Positions 14,370 through 27,154 of a stretch of 64,000 nt of DNA are shown here, piece after piece. The notes beneath the pieces were generated by a model that saw only the letters and a list, made by a program, of their open reading frames with translations, was not told the origin of the DNA and did not search any database. The translations under genes and the position numbers were made by a program. The stretch is from Hydractinia symbiolongicarpus (Eukaryota; Cnidaria; Hydrozoa; Anthoathecata; Hydractiniidae). Numbering within the stretch: position 1 is the first letter of the stretch; each line of letters opens with the position of its first letter. Location of the stretch: contig NC_079884.1 of NCBI RefSeq assembly GCF_029227915.1, positions 24,614,001-24,678,000 of the forward strand, given 5' to 3'.

Positions 14370-17300
14370 CTATGGTACCATTTATTTTACGACGAAAAAC
14401 ACCGACACGCTGCGACTTTCTGACGAACCTGAAAGACGACGCTTTGAACGACGAGAAATACATAATGAAGAATCGACATCTCTAAATATATTAATGTGTG
14501 AAAAAATCTGTAGTTTAAGTGTGAATTGATGTAATGTATATAATACTTATGTGGTAAAAACCAAGGCCTGTTAAAAGGTAAACCGAACGTTTTTTTTTTT
14601 TATGTATTCAAATTATTTTTATGTATTTCATTTATATGACCGGATCGATACGAGTGTTTAATCTATTATTTTATTTCACATAATTTTTTTGATCCACCTG
14701 CTAAGTCGATTCTGAAGATACTTTCAGAAGATAATAGAAAAGGAATAACATTGGTTAATCTGCTGATTATATTGTTTGGATATCCATGCTTGTGTTAAAA
14801 AAACTCTAAATCAATCTGGTGACATGAAGAGTGGCAACGCTGGATATTCCGACCCGGTTTTTTCAGATTGGAAATTGGTACCCTTTTTGAAAAGAAACAA
14901 CCAAAGCTTGCATTGTAGGTCAATAACTTGGCAACTGACCAGTCAAAATATTTGGGAAGTCAAAAAATGGATTGTCTAATAAGCGGCATAAAAGCGTTCC
15001 TTAGAAAAAAATGTTTTTAGTGATAGTGTCCAAAAACAAGTGTCTACTTGTGTTCTTGTAAACTTGGAGTATGCTTATCAACTGCTTAGCAATTTTGAAA
15101 CTAAAAAAATTTTTTCTGAGAAACAAACCCTTAGATAAAAAATGGTGCGTGTCCTGTTAGGGTGCGGAAACATGATTTGGCATCCATAAAGGCCATACGT
15201 ACAGACTTTTACAAAGATGTGTTAATTTGTGCTTAAAAACAAAAGTCCTGGAAATTAGAAAAGTGAGGTAGGATGAAACTCTGGTGGTATGAATAAATGA
15301 AAGTCTGATCATACATTCTTTTTTTTCTTTATGCTTCTAGCGTTTCTTTCGTCGATAAAAATTTGTCCCTACAAAGTACTTCGCTAGTGCTTAGACTTGC
15401 GCGGTATGAAACTCCGTGATGCACGAGGTTTCGTGAAATGCCCATTTCACATCAGAACCTAGGCTGGTATCGTCTGTGCCTTTAAATTCTAGTTCTTGAA
15501 ATAAAAGTGAAGTGTTAATCAAAATTACTAATAAGTATGGTATAAAAATTAGATTCAAACTTACTCTGAGAAAAACAGGAATCTTAGCAAAAAAAAATCT
15601 AGTTATGCAGCTGGTGAAACAAAACTTAACACGGCAACCTCGTCTTCAGGGCTCTTCTACACCGTCATATTATAGGCGTGGGTAAGCCTTGGAACAAGTC
15701 TGCTCGACAGGATTTGAAAACAACCCTGCTCCTGGGCGAATGAATACGGAGATTAAATAATATCTCTGGTTGTAATTAATGCGTTGTTATTCATTTCAAC
15801 AGACCTCAATCAGAACATGTCTTCATTTTATTCCCATCTTGCTTGGCTCACTAATAATCTATAACGTCACTATTCTATCTTGTTGTCAGAGATTCTTCTT
15901 TGCTTTCTTTGTAGAGCCACATATATGTAGCGAATAAGCAGCTCTGGGACCGAAATTGTACTTTGACAGTATCTTTTATTATTCGCACCTAAAAAATGTT
16001 ATTGTACGAGGTATCTCTATTAATAGCCGTATTTTGTCTGTCTGTCCACAAGAAAAGTGTTGTTCAACGAGCACACGAAATAGCGTGTAATTTAAAGACG
16101 GAGGACCCCGTGGATTTTTCCACGGCTAACGAGTAGTTTCGATTATATTGTAGAAGTGCAGTACAATTCCAACATCTTTCTTAGGTCTTTTTGTCTTTTT
16201 ATTGATTCGAATAAGGTTGCTGCAATGGCAAGCCATTTTCACCTCGTTTAAAATTCACATCTCGGTGAAAACTTTTCCCCAGCGGATACGTCATGTTTTA
16301 TTTTGAAATAATTTTTTTTCTAAACATTTTTGGAAAATCAAATCTCTTACGGTTAACGAAGTTCTCAAGTTCATCCACATGACTCTATTTCTTCCCGTCT
16401 GAATATCATAGGCGTAGAAAAGTCCTGGTGACAAGGATACCAAATTCTTTTCGAAGTCTTGGTTTATGGATTATATTACCACGGGTTCTTGACTTTCCAC
16501 TTAAGCAATGGCGGCTTCGACATCAGGTCAACCTCGTCCTAAGGACTGTTTAGTTGTTCGTAAGTAAAAACCTAAGAATCTTTAGGAACAAGGTTTGCCA
16601 ACAGTGTTTTATCAGTTTTTCCCTGTGCCGTTATTTTCAAGATGTCTTATTTAGGAAGTTAAATATTAGTATCACACCTCATTTTTGAAAATTAAGAAGC
16701 TATTATTCATGTTTCTATCTCTAGAGTATCATCAATAGGCCTCGACCTCAGGCCAGCCATGAATCAAGTTTTACGTCGAGTGAATAGAATATATTCATAT
16801 AGATGCCAAAATTTTAATTAAAGTGCTATTTTTTGCTTTTCTAACTGCCATATGCAAATTTCAATTTTCTAATTGACTACACTAACTACCGTGTGGTTGT
16901 TTTAATTAGATGTTTTCTCATGCATTTGTCTCCACAATATTGGATATACTGAACAAATCTCCATAATATAAGTTATGAGTGATTGCGGGTATCGCTGAAA
17001 GGTCTCCGGGACGGAGTTTAAATTTAATGGTTTAAAAAAAAAACATAGGCGCTTTATCGTTGCATTGGGATTTTGGAAGACTGCCAGCCATATCTACATC
17101 TTCTCCAGGGTTGTTTTCTCATTCTGGCGACCTTTTAAGGAAGTCTGCGAACGATGTTGATGATGTTTTCAACAATTCGGTTTCACGTTTTTACAGTATC
17201 AAATGTACATTGTACAAAGTCATCGGTGAAAAATTGCTAAAACTAATGAAAAATAAGGAATCGAAAAAGAAAACTTGCTTAAAAAAACTTTTTGTGTGGA

Positions 17301-18821
17301 GAGACAACATATTCTCTCTTGCACTAATTGCAGGATTTTACACAAAATATGTCAGGAAAAACCGCATTCTTTTATTGGTGAAAGAAATGTTCACTAGCGC
17401 CTCTCAAATTAACAATTTAAAGTGCAATAATGTGGTGCCTATTTCGTGACTTTCTGAGCAAAAATGTTGGAAAATTTCAGTTAGTTTTAACAAAGTTTGT
17501 CGAAGACCAAAAGCAAATAAAGTTACCCTAAAGGAGACACCTTTCCTATTTTAAAGAATCACATAGAACACTGTGCTAGCCTGCAAGAAAAAATATAGCA
17601 TTTTGCCAGTGGAAACTATTGAATCACCTTGGAGAATTATAATCACCTATAAAGGAAAAAAAGGGAACAACACTACATCAAGTAAATAGTGTTGATCGTT
17701 AAAATGAATAAAGAAAATAAAAAATTCTATTTATGTTGGAAGGTCCACAATACGTGAGCTGTTGAAAAACATAAAAAGGTAAAGGAAAACAATTATTTTT
17801 GCTGGCGGTGAATGCAAAGTTTGGACGAAATAAGAAAATTAGTAACGTTGACATTAAAAAAATTGATTAACACAAGAAAATAGGTAAAAGTCAACTCAAA
17901 AACGAAATCTTAAACGCTGAATTTTACAATCTAAACAGTACAATATTACTTTGTTTAAATCGTATTATAATTTGTTAAAAAAAAAGAACACGAGTCATAA
18001 ACTCTGTCATACTAAAGCACATCAAGATAAAAAGCTCTGCCTGATTTGGATTGAAGTACCCTTTCCTCTAAAACAAAAATTGTACTCGACTGAATTAAAT
18101 CTCAACGGGATCTCATTTAGAGGTTGTGTTTAGCTATTAGATATTAGTTTTATTGGAAGAGAAGGAACATTTTGAGAGGAGGGAACTCAATTGAGTACGA
18201 TGTGTAAGTAAGTGAAACCTCTTTACACATATTATAGATATCCTTTTTAATAATCTGCATTAGAGACTTTTGTATGGAACGGATATAAAGACGGACACCT
18301 TCATATGATAAAACCTCTATATTGCGGATAGTTTATGTTTACAGAAATGTCGCCTTATCTAAAAAAACACTCAAATGTCATGCTTTGGCCAAACATGATG
18401 GGCAGAAATTTCTTCATCCTAAAATAGATCGAGACAATCCAGTCATTGTTTATTGGATAATTCTGCAGTAGACACTCTCCTCTATATTATTTCAATAACC
18501 AACTTGCCAAATGGCACATTTATTCATATAAACGTTACATGTTGCGACAGATGAACGAGTTAGCCTTGATTTTATAACTTCTTATATTTCGTTCTTCATA
18601 ATACATACCCTTTTAACATAACTTGACAAATGCTGTCTATATATATACTAAAAATAATGTTCTAGAATGTTCTTTTCCGAAGGTTCCTATTATAAACAAA
18701 ACAAAGGTCTATTGTTCAGTAGAGTTCGAATATCATGCGCTTAATCATTCTTTGAATGTTCTAGTTAGTTTGTTATGTCTACTCAGCGCTTTGAATGTTT
18801 CAGAATAATTTCGCATTCGCG
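14370..18821. other. Repeat-bearing intergenic region downstream of the TIF1 gene
   Basis: No recognisable gene is present. Between about 15600 and 17130 there are several degenerate fragments of the AACCTCGTCCCCAGGG family (near 15638, 16526, 16738, 17080) and one GTGGATTTTTCCACG hairpin near 16115-16130. An open frame of 129 codons at 17060-17449 (+) has no motif I recognise and starts inside one of these repeat fragments, so I do not call it a gene. Confidence 0.5.
16105..16140. repeat. Hairpin repeat, second copy
   Basis: The palindrome CCGTGGATTTTTCCACGG (centre near 16121) is preceded by GACGGAGGA and followed by CTAACGAGTAG. This matches the arrangement at 1135-1170 (GACGGGCGGACCAGTGGA, then CTACCGACTA). 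It is a dispersed repeat of unknown class. Confidence 0.45.
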
Positions 18822-19060
18822 ACATTACATACGAGATTAACGTTACATTTATAACGCTTGCACAGCATGCAATAGTGCATGCTCCGTGTATAATAGTGCT
18901 TCCACAGAGTATAATAGTGCTTGCGCAGAGTATAATTATGTATGCACTGTATGTAACATTGCGTACATCGCGTATAATCATGCATGCACCGTGTATAATA
19001 GTGCTTACATCGCGTATAATTAAGCATGCACCGTGTATAATAGTGTTTTCACAAACTATA
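18822..19060. repeat. 21-bp minisatellite
   Basis: About 11 tandem units have the form GTATAATAGTGCTTGCACAGA with variation, and the clearest run is 18888-19055. The 21-base period is a multiple of three, so several frames on both strands stay open and translate to seven-residue repeats. I read those as by-products, because they lack a conserved start and the unit differences are scattered over all codon positions. Confidence 0.85.
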
Positions 19061-19821
19061 CAAAAGTGGAATTACTGTGAAAGATTCCATTACTACAAGA
19101 GGTTAATAACTATTTATCTATGTTTTCTTTTATTATCATTTGCATATTTTTTTACATAAATGTTACTGAATCACATAAAAATTTTATGAATAAAAGGACT
19201 TTCTAGTCGTATTATTATTATAATAACCACTTTTCTAGCACAGTATCTTCCATTGATAAATAATTTGTATTGACGTCCCTAGATTCTTTGAAGTTTCTTT
19301 TGCATATTAAAGGTCATGACCATACCTTGATAAACGTCAACCCAGCACTACAAAAAATAGGGAACTTCAGCTGTTTTCATCGTGAAAATTATATTTTCGA
19401 TCGGAACACAACATTCTGGTCCTGGAATACGATGATCATTCCACCACTGTAATAAGTGATCAACTGCATCTTGCAAAACGTGTAACATTATCCAAGATAT
19501 GCACTAATTGAAGATTGGATCAGTGAAGTCCAACCTCTCTGCAAAATCCATTTGCAAAGTATCATTCGTAGCTCTTTTAAGTGGATAATTAACCCTCTGA
19601 TTTACTTTCGGGCTAAACCTTTCCGCGACATTATTTTTTGTTGAATTAGTCTGTCTGAATGATGATCTTTTACCGTCTAGACGAAGAACTTTTGAATGTA
19701 ACAAGAGTGTTAAAAAAGATGATGAACTTATACACACAAGTGTTTTTCTGAACGCGGAGAAATATTCAAGACTGTTTTGGGAAAAGTACCAGGATACAAC
19801 TGATGAATTGGGATAATTCAC
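19061..19821. other. Spacer and possible 5' untranslated part of the LINE
   Basis: The right part, from somewhere after 19480, may belong to the LINE 5' region. A plus-strand frame at about 19626-19803 is open for nearly 60 codons without an ATG and without a domain I recognise. A minus-strand frame (19821-19504) is also open. I cannot decide between LINE leader, another relic, or chance. Confidence 0.3.
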
Positions 19822-19938
19822 ATGTTGTCGAGAGCGGACGTGTTTTTAACTACTGCGGAAGAGGGAATTTAAATTTTGATATTTTATTTAAATTTTACTA
19901 TTTTACTTAATACTTACTCAATACTTATATTTACAAAT

Positions 19939-20745
19939 ATGGAATCTAATCAAGTGAACATAATTTCTCTGGAAATGGTGCGTGATATTTTTACCACAAT
20001 GTTTCAAAAGCAACAGCGGGATATTGTTCAGTTAATTAGCAGTAATCTGAAGATCACAAACGAACAGATTGGTGAATCAGACAAAAAACTGAAAGAAATT
20101 GCATCATCATATGAAGCTATCCAAGAAGAAAATAGGACATTAAAAAATAATCTTTTTGGAGCAATTGAAAAAATTAAAGCCTTAGAAAAGGACAAAAGAG
20201 ATATAGAGGAAAGCCTGACAGTGACACAAAGTTTGAATGAGGAAAGTTTTAAAAAAATGGAAGCTGGCTTACTTGAACAGACAACGAATCGTAAAGAACA
20301 ATTGAGTATTTATGAGGAAAAACCACGACACTTAGAGGATAGACAAAGAAGAAACAATTTACGTATTGATGGGTTGGAAGCAAGCGAGTCGGAGAGTTGG
20401 GACGATACTGAAAAGAAAGTGGTCAATTTATTTGAACACAAATTAGGATTGTCGAATGTGCACGTAGAGAGAGCACACCGCACAGGAGAGAAAAGCAATG
20501 GGAAAAAGCGTACTATCGTACTTAAACTGTTGGACTATAAGGATAAAGTTAATATTTTAAACAACTCGAAGAAACTAAAAGGCACCGGAATATATGTAAA
20601 TGAGGATTACTCCACTTCGACGAATCGGATTAGGGCGAATCTCTTCAAGGAAATAAAGATTCATAGAGAAAATGGTAAATATGCTATCGTTCTTTATGAT
20701 CGTCTTGTTGTTAGGGAGTTTAAGAAATCGAAAAACATTGTTTAA
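19939..20745 (+). CDS. LINE ORF1 protein (coiled coil plus RRM-like domain)
   Basis: The frame gives 268 residues from the ATG at 19939; an upstream in-frame ATG at 19876 would add 21 hydrophobic residues and is less likely. The first half is charged and heptad-like (coiled coil, about 30-140). The second half carries RRNNLRIDGLE and RAHRTGEKS, the pattern of the ORF1 RNA-binding domain found in L1, CR1 and L2 elements. Such proteins trimerise, bind element RNA and act as nucleic-acid chaperones. The frame is intact, unlike ORF2. Confidence 0.75.
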   Translation: MESNQVNIISLEMVRDIFTTMFQKQQRDIVQLISSNLKITNEQIGESDKKLKEIASSYEAIQEENRTLKNNLFGAIEKIKALEKDKRDIEESLTVTQSLNEESFKKMEAGLLEQTTNRKEQLSIYEEKPRHLEDRQRRNNLRIDGLEASESESWDDTEKKVVNLFEHKLGLSNVHVERAHRTGEKSNGKKRTIVLKLLDYKDKVNILNNSKKLKGTGIYVNEDYSTSTNRIRANLFKEIKIHRENGKYAIVLYDRLVVREFKKSKNIV

Positions 20746-20799
20746 CGCTTTCTTATTTACACGATTTATATTTTCTTTTTAATTATCTTTTCTGCTACA

Positions 20800-23700
20800 A
20801 TGACGGAAACAAATTTTGAAAATTTGGAATTTCATCCATTCCAAACCAACGAAACCTTACTATTAAACGATGAAAATGACCCAGACTTATATTTTTATAG
20901 CTACACATTGTCCAAGAACACTAATACAAAATATTATTCTCCAAATTCAGACAATATTTTTGCACACGCAAAAAATTATTCATTTTCTATACTACATCTC
21001 AACATTAGAAGCATGCAAAAGAATTTTGAGAGTTTTTAACAGTTTCTCCACACTCTGAATTTTCGTTTTAAAATAATTTGTCTAACTGAAACTTGGTGTC
21101 GTAATGAAGACATAAAAAACAATTCAAATTTTCAATTGTGTAATTACTCGGTGATTCATCAAATTAAAAACTCTAACAAGGCGGGTGGTGGCGTGTGTGT
21201 GTTTATTCATAATTGTATAAAAAAAGAACAGAGCTATGTGTGAATAATAACGATTGTGAGTCATTAAGTGTAGAAATACTGAACAAAACAACAACGAACA
21301 TCATTGTGAGCGTAATATACATGCAACTTGCAGGATCAATTGATAATTTTATAACGTTAATTGAACCTATTATATTGATCAATAAAAACACCAGCAAAGC
21401 AGTATACCTCGTGGGGGATCTTAACCTCAATACACTTGATTACGAAACAAACAAAAACATCCAGTGTTTCTTTAACTTTATATTTCAAAGTGGGTATATT
21501 CCTCTCATAAATAAACCAATCCGGGTAACTAAACAAAACGCTACAGTAATTGATCACATCATAACAAATTCATTTTGCGACAAAGAACTACATTCGGGTA
21601 TTATCAAAACAGACATCTCTGATCATTTTCCCATCTTTATCACGTCCAATACAAACTTTGATAAACAGTCAAACCATGTAAAAATAAAAACGCGAAAAAT
21701 AAATGAAAATTCAATAACATTATTTAAGTATTTATTGGCTAAGGTAAAATGGGACGACGTGGTAGAAGCAACGGATGCAAATGACGCATATGATAGCTTT
21801 CTGAATATTTTTTGGAAAGTTATGATGCGGCATTTCCAGAAGAAATTAAGTTTATTAAGATCAAAACATTCTTTAATCCCTGGATGACTAGGGGCCTCCA
21901 AAAATCTTCCCGAAGAAAACAAAAACTATATGAAAAGTATTTAAGAAAGAAAACCTACGGGAATGAAACACTGTATAAAAATTATAAAAACCTTTTTGAA
22001 TTAATAAAAAAGCGTGCTAAGAATTTTTACTTCAATGAACAATATAATAAATACAAACATAATGCAAGAAAAACATGGAATATCATCAAGAAAGTGATTG
22101 GTAAAATAAAAATTAGAAGTAATAATTTTCCTTCAAAACTTGTAAATGACGAAAATGAAATTGAAGAACCATCTTTGATAGCTGAAGAATCTAACAATTC
22201 CTTCACTAAAGTGGGGCCGACCATGGCGTCGAAAATAGGTCACAGTGCAAAATCCTTTAGATCGTATTTGTCATATCATGATAATGAAATAGAGAAAAAA
22301 GAGCTAAGTGAGGAGGAACTAGAAGCAGCATTTCATTCTTTGCAAATCAACAAAAGTCCTGGCTTTGATCAAATCAGCAGCAATGTCTTAAAGAACTGTT
22401 TCAATGAACTAAAATCTCCACTACTGCATATATTTAATTCATCTCTAATTACAGGCATTGTTCCTAAAAAGTTAAAAATAGCTAGAGTTGTCCCAGTCTT
22501 TAAAGCAGGAGAAGTTTGTGAAGTATCTAACTACAGACCAATTTCAATACTCCCCTGCTTCTCGAAGATTTTAGAGAGAATCATGTACAACAGAGTTTAT
22601 TCTTTCTTGAACAATAACGATATTTTGTATAATAAGCAATTTGGATTTCAAGGAGGTCATTCAACTGATCACGCAATCATTCAGTTGAGTCAGGAAATAT
22701 TTCAAGCCTTTGATGAGAATAAATTTACAATTGGGGTCTTTATTGATCTAAGTAAGGCATTCGATACGGTCAACCATGAGATTCTATTAGAAAAACTAAA
22801 ATATTATGGCATAAGAAATACATATCTCGCATGGTTCAATAACTACCTCTTCGAAAGAAAACAATATGTTTCTTATGACGAAGGAAATACTAACTACAGG
22901 ATTATAACATGTGGAGTACCTCAAGGGTCAATTTTAGGGCCACTGTTGTTTCTTATTTATATCAATGATATATTTAGAGCATCTAGTGTCTTAAATTCAA
23001 TTTTATTTGCTGATGATACAAATTTATTCTTTACTCATAAAGATATAAACGTACTTTTTGAAACTACTAACCTAGAATTGACTAAATTGGCTGATTGGTT
23101 TAAAGCGAATAAATTATCCCTTAACACTTCAAAAACTAGATATACCTTTTTTCACAAACTTAGTAAAAAAGATAAAATACCTCTTAGGTTACCTGGATTA
23201 GTTATTGATCATGTTAACATAAAAAGAGAATATTCAATGAAATTTCTTGGAGTTCTCCTAGACGAAAATTTAACTTGGAGAGAACATATTAAATTAGTGG
23301 AAAACAAAGTTTCCAAAAGCTTAGGAATCTTATATAAAGCCAGTTTCGCTTTGAATAAGAACTGCTTAAGAAGCATATATTTTTCCTTTATACACTGCTA
23401 TTTAAACTATGCAAACATTGCATGGGGTAGGCTTAGCACTAATATAACAAAATTAAAAAAACTGCACATTCAGCAAAAACATGCCAGTAGGATTATATTA
23501 CGACAGAATAAATGTTCCCATTCTAGACCATTGCTAAAAGAACTGGGTATTCTTAATGTATGTCAGCTAAACATTTTTCAAGTCCTTATTTTCATGTATA
23601 AGATTAAAAATTTTATAGCACCAAATATATTCATTACATTATTTAAGAAAGTTCAACATAAATATCCAACTAGATTTTCAGGTAATAATTTCCTTCGGCC

Positions 23701-23864
23701 AAAAATCATATCTAATGTAACAAAATTTTCAATATCAAACCGAGGCCCAAAACTCTGGAGCATGCTTCTAACGATGAGATAAAAAGCATTCCATCTACAA
23801 AACAATTTAAACTTGCACTAAGAAATCAGCTGTTACGAAGTAATAACGAACAAGTCTTCTTCTG
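20800..23864 (+). pseudogene. LINE ORF2 (APE endonuclease and reverse transcriptase), frameshifted
   Basis: The start at 20800 begins MTETNFENLEF. Endonuclease motifs are visible across frames: HLNIRS, LTETW, YLVGDLNLN, IDHIITN and SDHFPI. The reverse transcriptase part (about 22300-23100) has SNYRPISILP, GFQGGHSTDHA, IDLSKAFDTVNH, GVPQGSILGPLLFLIYIND and the catalytic FADDT. At least four frame breaks interrupt the gene, near 21036, 21215 (in an A run), 21830 and 23762. The C-terminal end resumes after the last break and stops at 23862-23864. The family is judged CR1/L2-like from the endonuclease and RT wording; the exact clade would need a tree. Confidence 0.85.
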
Positions 23865-24035
23865 AAACAACACTACGTGTGATAATTAAACGCTTTCTTT
23901 TATTTAACATAACATTTAATATTTTTTAATTGTCAATTTTATTTGACGCTCTTTTTAATGACGGCTATGTAATTTTGAAATAGTTGTATGTAAATTTCTT
24001 TTGGCGAAAAATAAAAAAAAAAATAAAAAAAAAAC

Positions 24036-27000
24036 TGTACTTGATCAGCAGGTCGAAAATCAAACTGATATATGAGAATTAAGTTTTGAACAGACATTGA
24101 AGCGTATTCAGCTACATAAGGGGAACAGTCAATTATCATAACAAAATGTGTACATCAGTAGTACCAAGCTTTTCGTTCTGGTCAAAGTGACACCTGTTTT
24201 CAAAATATCCTGCATAGTAAGGTATTAGATTTGTCCGCTTTCATAAATCTCTCGTACTTGCCTTGAACGCTTGAGGTGCAACGATCGTAATGATCTAGAT
24301 ATACGCCTCTGGTTAACCAAGAGACGTAAATGTTTAGGTTCGTACCCCAAATCTAGGGATAAACATTGAGTTATTTACATACTTTCAAGGATGCTGATCA
24401 CAATTTTGGATGTTACCAAAGCCTAAAACCCGCAGTTTTCTAATATTCTGACAAAATGTCTTACTTTTTTACTCTTTTATCGTTCACTTCCAATGCCACA
24501 AAAATGATTCTATAATTATTTTATTGAACATTTTCTTGCTATGAAAAATTGCTTGCGTCAATGTTTTGTAGAATACGCTAGAACGTTCAGAGAAATGCAC
24601 ATTGGCAAAAATATTTTACCCAACCTCGTTTCAAGTGCAATTTTTGATATCTGATATATATTCAACATTATTTCGTGAAGAGGCTAGTAAAGAGTTAAGA
24701 AACATATCACCAAAGGATATTTTATATTGTTTCTTCTCCGGTTTTCTGTATGCCCGTAGCTTTAACACAAATTAAATTTAAATTTCGTTAATCAGCCAGC
24801 GCAATATTCTCTCAAAATATTTATTTTGCACGCAAATTATTTTAATGCCCTGTTTTTTAGAGTTACACGTATACTTTCTTTTGCAGCGAGTTATTTCTTC
24901 AATCAATCTCGTTCCCAGGGCATTTTGCCTAGTTGATAAAGTTGATAGGCCACCGATAGCCACATTGTTGTCGAGCTTGGGCCACTCCGTAATAACACGG
25001 CTCAGGGGACACAAGACCCTGGGGACGAGGTTGTTCTTTAATATAAGCGCATTTCTTTAATATAATCTTCTTTAAAATACTGTAGGATTTGGTTCAGATA
25101 TGTTTTTTTGCTCTTAAATATACGCTTTTAAAAGATAAAGCGTAAAAGTCTTGTAATAACAAATTGTCTTAATATCGCCCGCGTATCTCCCGCGTTTTGG
25201 GTGCGATGTTATGGCGTTGAAGATTATTAGACGTCAATTATTATTCCACTTTATATTCTTCAATTATGTTATCGTTTATCAGCATAGATGTCATATCTTT
25301 TATTAAAAGCCACTAATGGGAGTAATTTATATTTATTGCTTACAACATTACCGTCAAAGAAACTAAATTCGCGTAAAACTTATTTTTAGTCAGATATAAA
25401 TAAGGGAATTTAAATTCGCGCCAAAATTAGATATAATTTGATCTGACTCTCAAAGTCGCACACCTAAGAAGTAGTTAATTAAACACAGAAAATGGAAAAG
25501 AAAGAGGATAACTTTATTCCTTCTCTGTTGTACTTAATCATAAATTTATATTACTCAATGACGATTTCCAATTCCGACACGTTCAGTGGGGTAGTACGAA
25601 CTTTAAAAAGCGTTAAATCTCCATGGTGCAGTACAAACTGCGTCACGCGTCTTATTTTCCACAATAAACATTTTTCAGTTTAAAGACAATTAATTCTGAT
25701 ATATATCACAACCAAATCTCGGTAGAGGTTAGGGGAAATAGCAAAGCACGTTTTTTTTTTATGTGGTGTCATTCGTAAAGAGCGTGCCAATGACATAAAT
25801 TTTTAGGATTTACGTACAGGGCACTTTGGTTACTCTCATAAGCGCAAGAAATGCACACATAAATTTTGGTACTTATTACAAAAATACCACTGGGTTTGTT
25901 TACAAAAGAGAACAGCCTCGACGTTGTTTGATGTTGTTCTTACAGGTAGCTTAGCTACCTTATATAGCTACATTAAGGATTAAACTAGCATTTATTACTT
26001 AATACTCAGTAAAATAGGTCAAGTTTAAATATTAAACTTTTTCGCTATAGCTAGCTAGACTAAGTATAAAAAGGACAAGGCTGAGCTTTTTAGCTGGGTT
26101 TAAAATCAAAACTTAAGAGGAAAATTACATCACAGTTTTTAAAATTATACTACACATATTTGAGAACACTTGCGGGAAAATTCATTGTTCATCAAGTTAC
26201 ACCATATGGGTAACATGGAAGATTTCTTCATAAAAAACCTCAGAAACCTTTTCAAGTGGATTACTTTCACATTAACAAAAATTGAAAATTTTCAAGATAA
26301 ACTTTTGCGATTTTGTGATTTATTAGTTTTCAAATTTCTCGCTGGAAAATTTTAAGGTTTAAAACCCATGTCGCACAGTAACTTCTTCGTCCTTATCATA
26401 ATGTCATATACATAAGCTATGGAACAACTTGTTGTTATAAAAATATTATAAATTAATTTCAAACCGATTAGTCCCTGCAGCCATTTTGGTGTCAGTTGTA
26501 TGAAAAACTATGCTAAAACCATAATAAGTAAAAGTCCTATTACTTCAGTAAAAATTGAAATAATGACTTGAAACTTAGTATTACATGTTTTTAGACCAGT
26601 TTGATGAAATGAACCCAAAAAATGTTTTACTACTATCATAGTGTCCGAGTTCCTGAATTAAGCCATTTTTTGAGACGCCAATAAACTGTTTTTGACAGCA
26701 TATCATTTTGACAAGCCATGTGTACAGAAAACATTCAAAGTGATTCTCAGGATTTAAAATAATTCAAACAGATAAAATGTGTCCCAGGTTCAGGACCAAA
26801 TACCTTATCCAGCTCATATAAATACAAAGTTGTTAGAAGTTATTTTTTGTCCACCTGGATCTGCAACACGTTTACTTGCACTAATCACTCAGCCTGGTGC
26901 CACTCACAATTAATTTTTGAATATCTACAGGAACTTATTATGCAAAATGAAAAATGCTAGACAACTGTATTTGCTTTGCAGAAGTATCAATAGGCTTTAT

Positions 27001-27154
27001 CATAAGTCCTGTTGAATGTTGGTTTATGAAAAATGTATTATACCTTTAATGCTATAAGCACTCCACTGGATTTGTAACACATTACACTAAGTGTCCTCCG
27101 TGTGACACAGTTTACCCTTTACGAAGTCTTAACCTGGACAGAGACTTTACTACA
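24036..27154. other. Intergenic region before the tandem duplication
   Basis: No gene recognised. It contains one complete small foldback element (24904-25033) and AT-rich sequence. The undetected first exon of the SELENBP1 gene may lie here or inside the duplicated block. Small open frames at 25492 and 26170 lack any recognisable motif. Confidence 0.5.
24904..25033. mobile_element. Small foldback element with CAATCTCGTTCCCAGGG ends
   Basis: The left end CAATCTCGTTCCCAGGG (24904-24920) pairs with the right end CCCTGGGGACGAGGTTG (25017-25033) as an imperfect 17-bp inverted repeat around a 96-bp core. The element has no coding capacity. Three relatives sit at 60901-60980, 61157-61265 and 61848-61935. 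The pattern fits a MITE-like non-autonomous DNA transposon. Confidence 0.65.

Larger units (their letters stand above)
19822..24035 (+). mobile_element. CR1/L2-type LINE, near full length but defective
   Basis: The element has a leader, ORF1, a 54-base spacer, ORF2 with APE-type endonuclease and reverse transcriptase, a 3' tail of about 170 bases and an A-rich end (about 24007-24035). The stretch CGCTTTCTT...ATTTA appears just after ORF1 (20747) and again just after ORF2 (23890), suggesting related untranslated segments. I could not identify a target-site duplication, so both outer limits are approximate. The frameshifts in ORF2 mean this copy cannot move by itself. Confidence 0.8.

Noticed and set aside
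17060-17449. 129-codon plus-strand frame
   Set aside because: It starts inside a degenerate repeat fragment, shows no domain or signal peptide, and has no supporting splice structure.
18745-19159. Four overlapping frames on both strands across the minisatellite
   Set aside because: They exist only because the 21-base period is divisible by three; unit changes are not biased towards third positions.
24280-24355. tRNA-like segment with GGTTCGTACCCC
   Set aside because: A B-box-like string is present, but no convincing A box or cloverleaf is found; at most a decayed SINE head.
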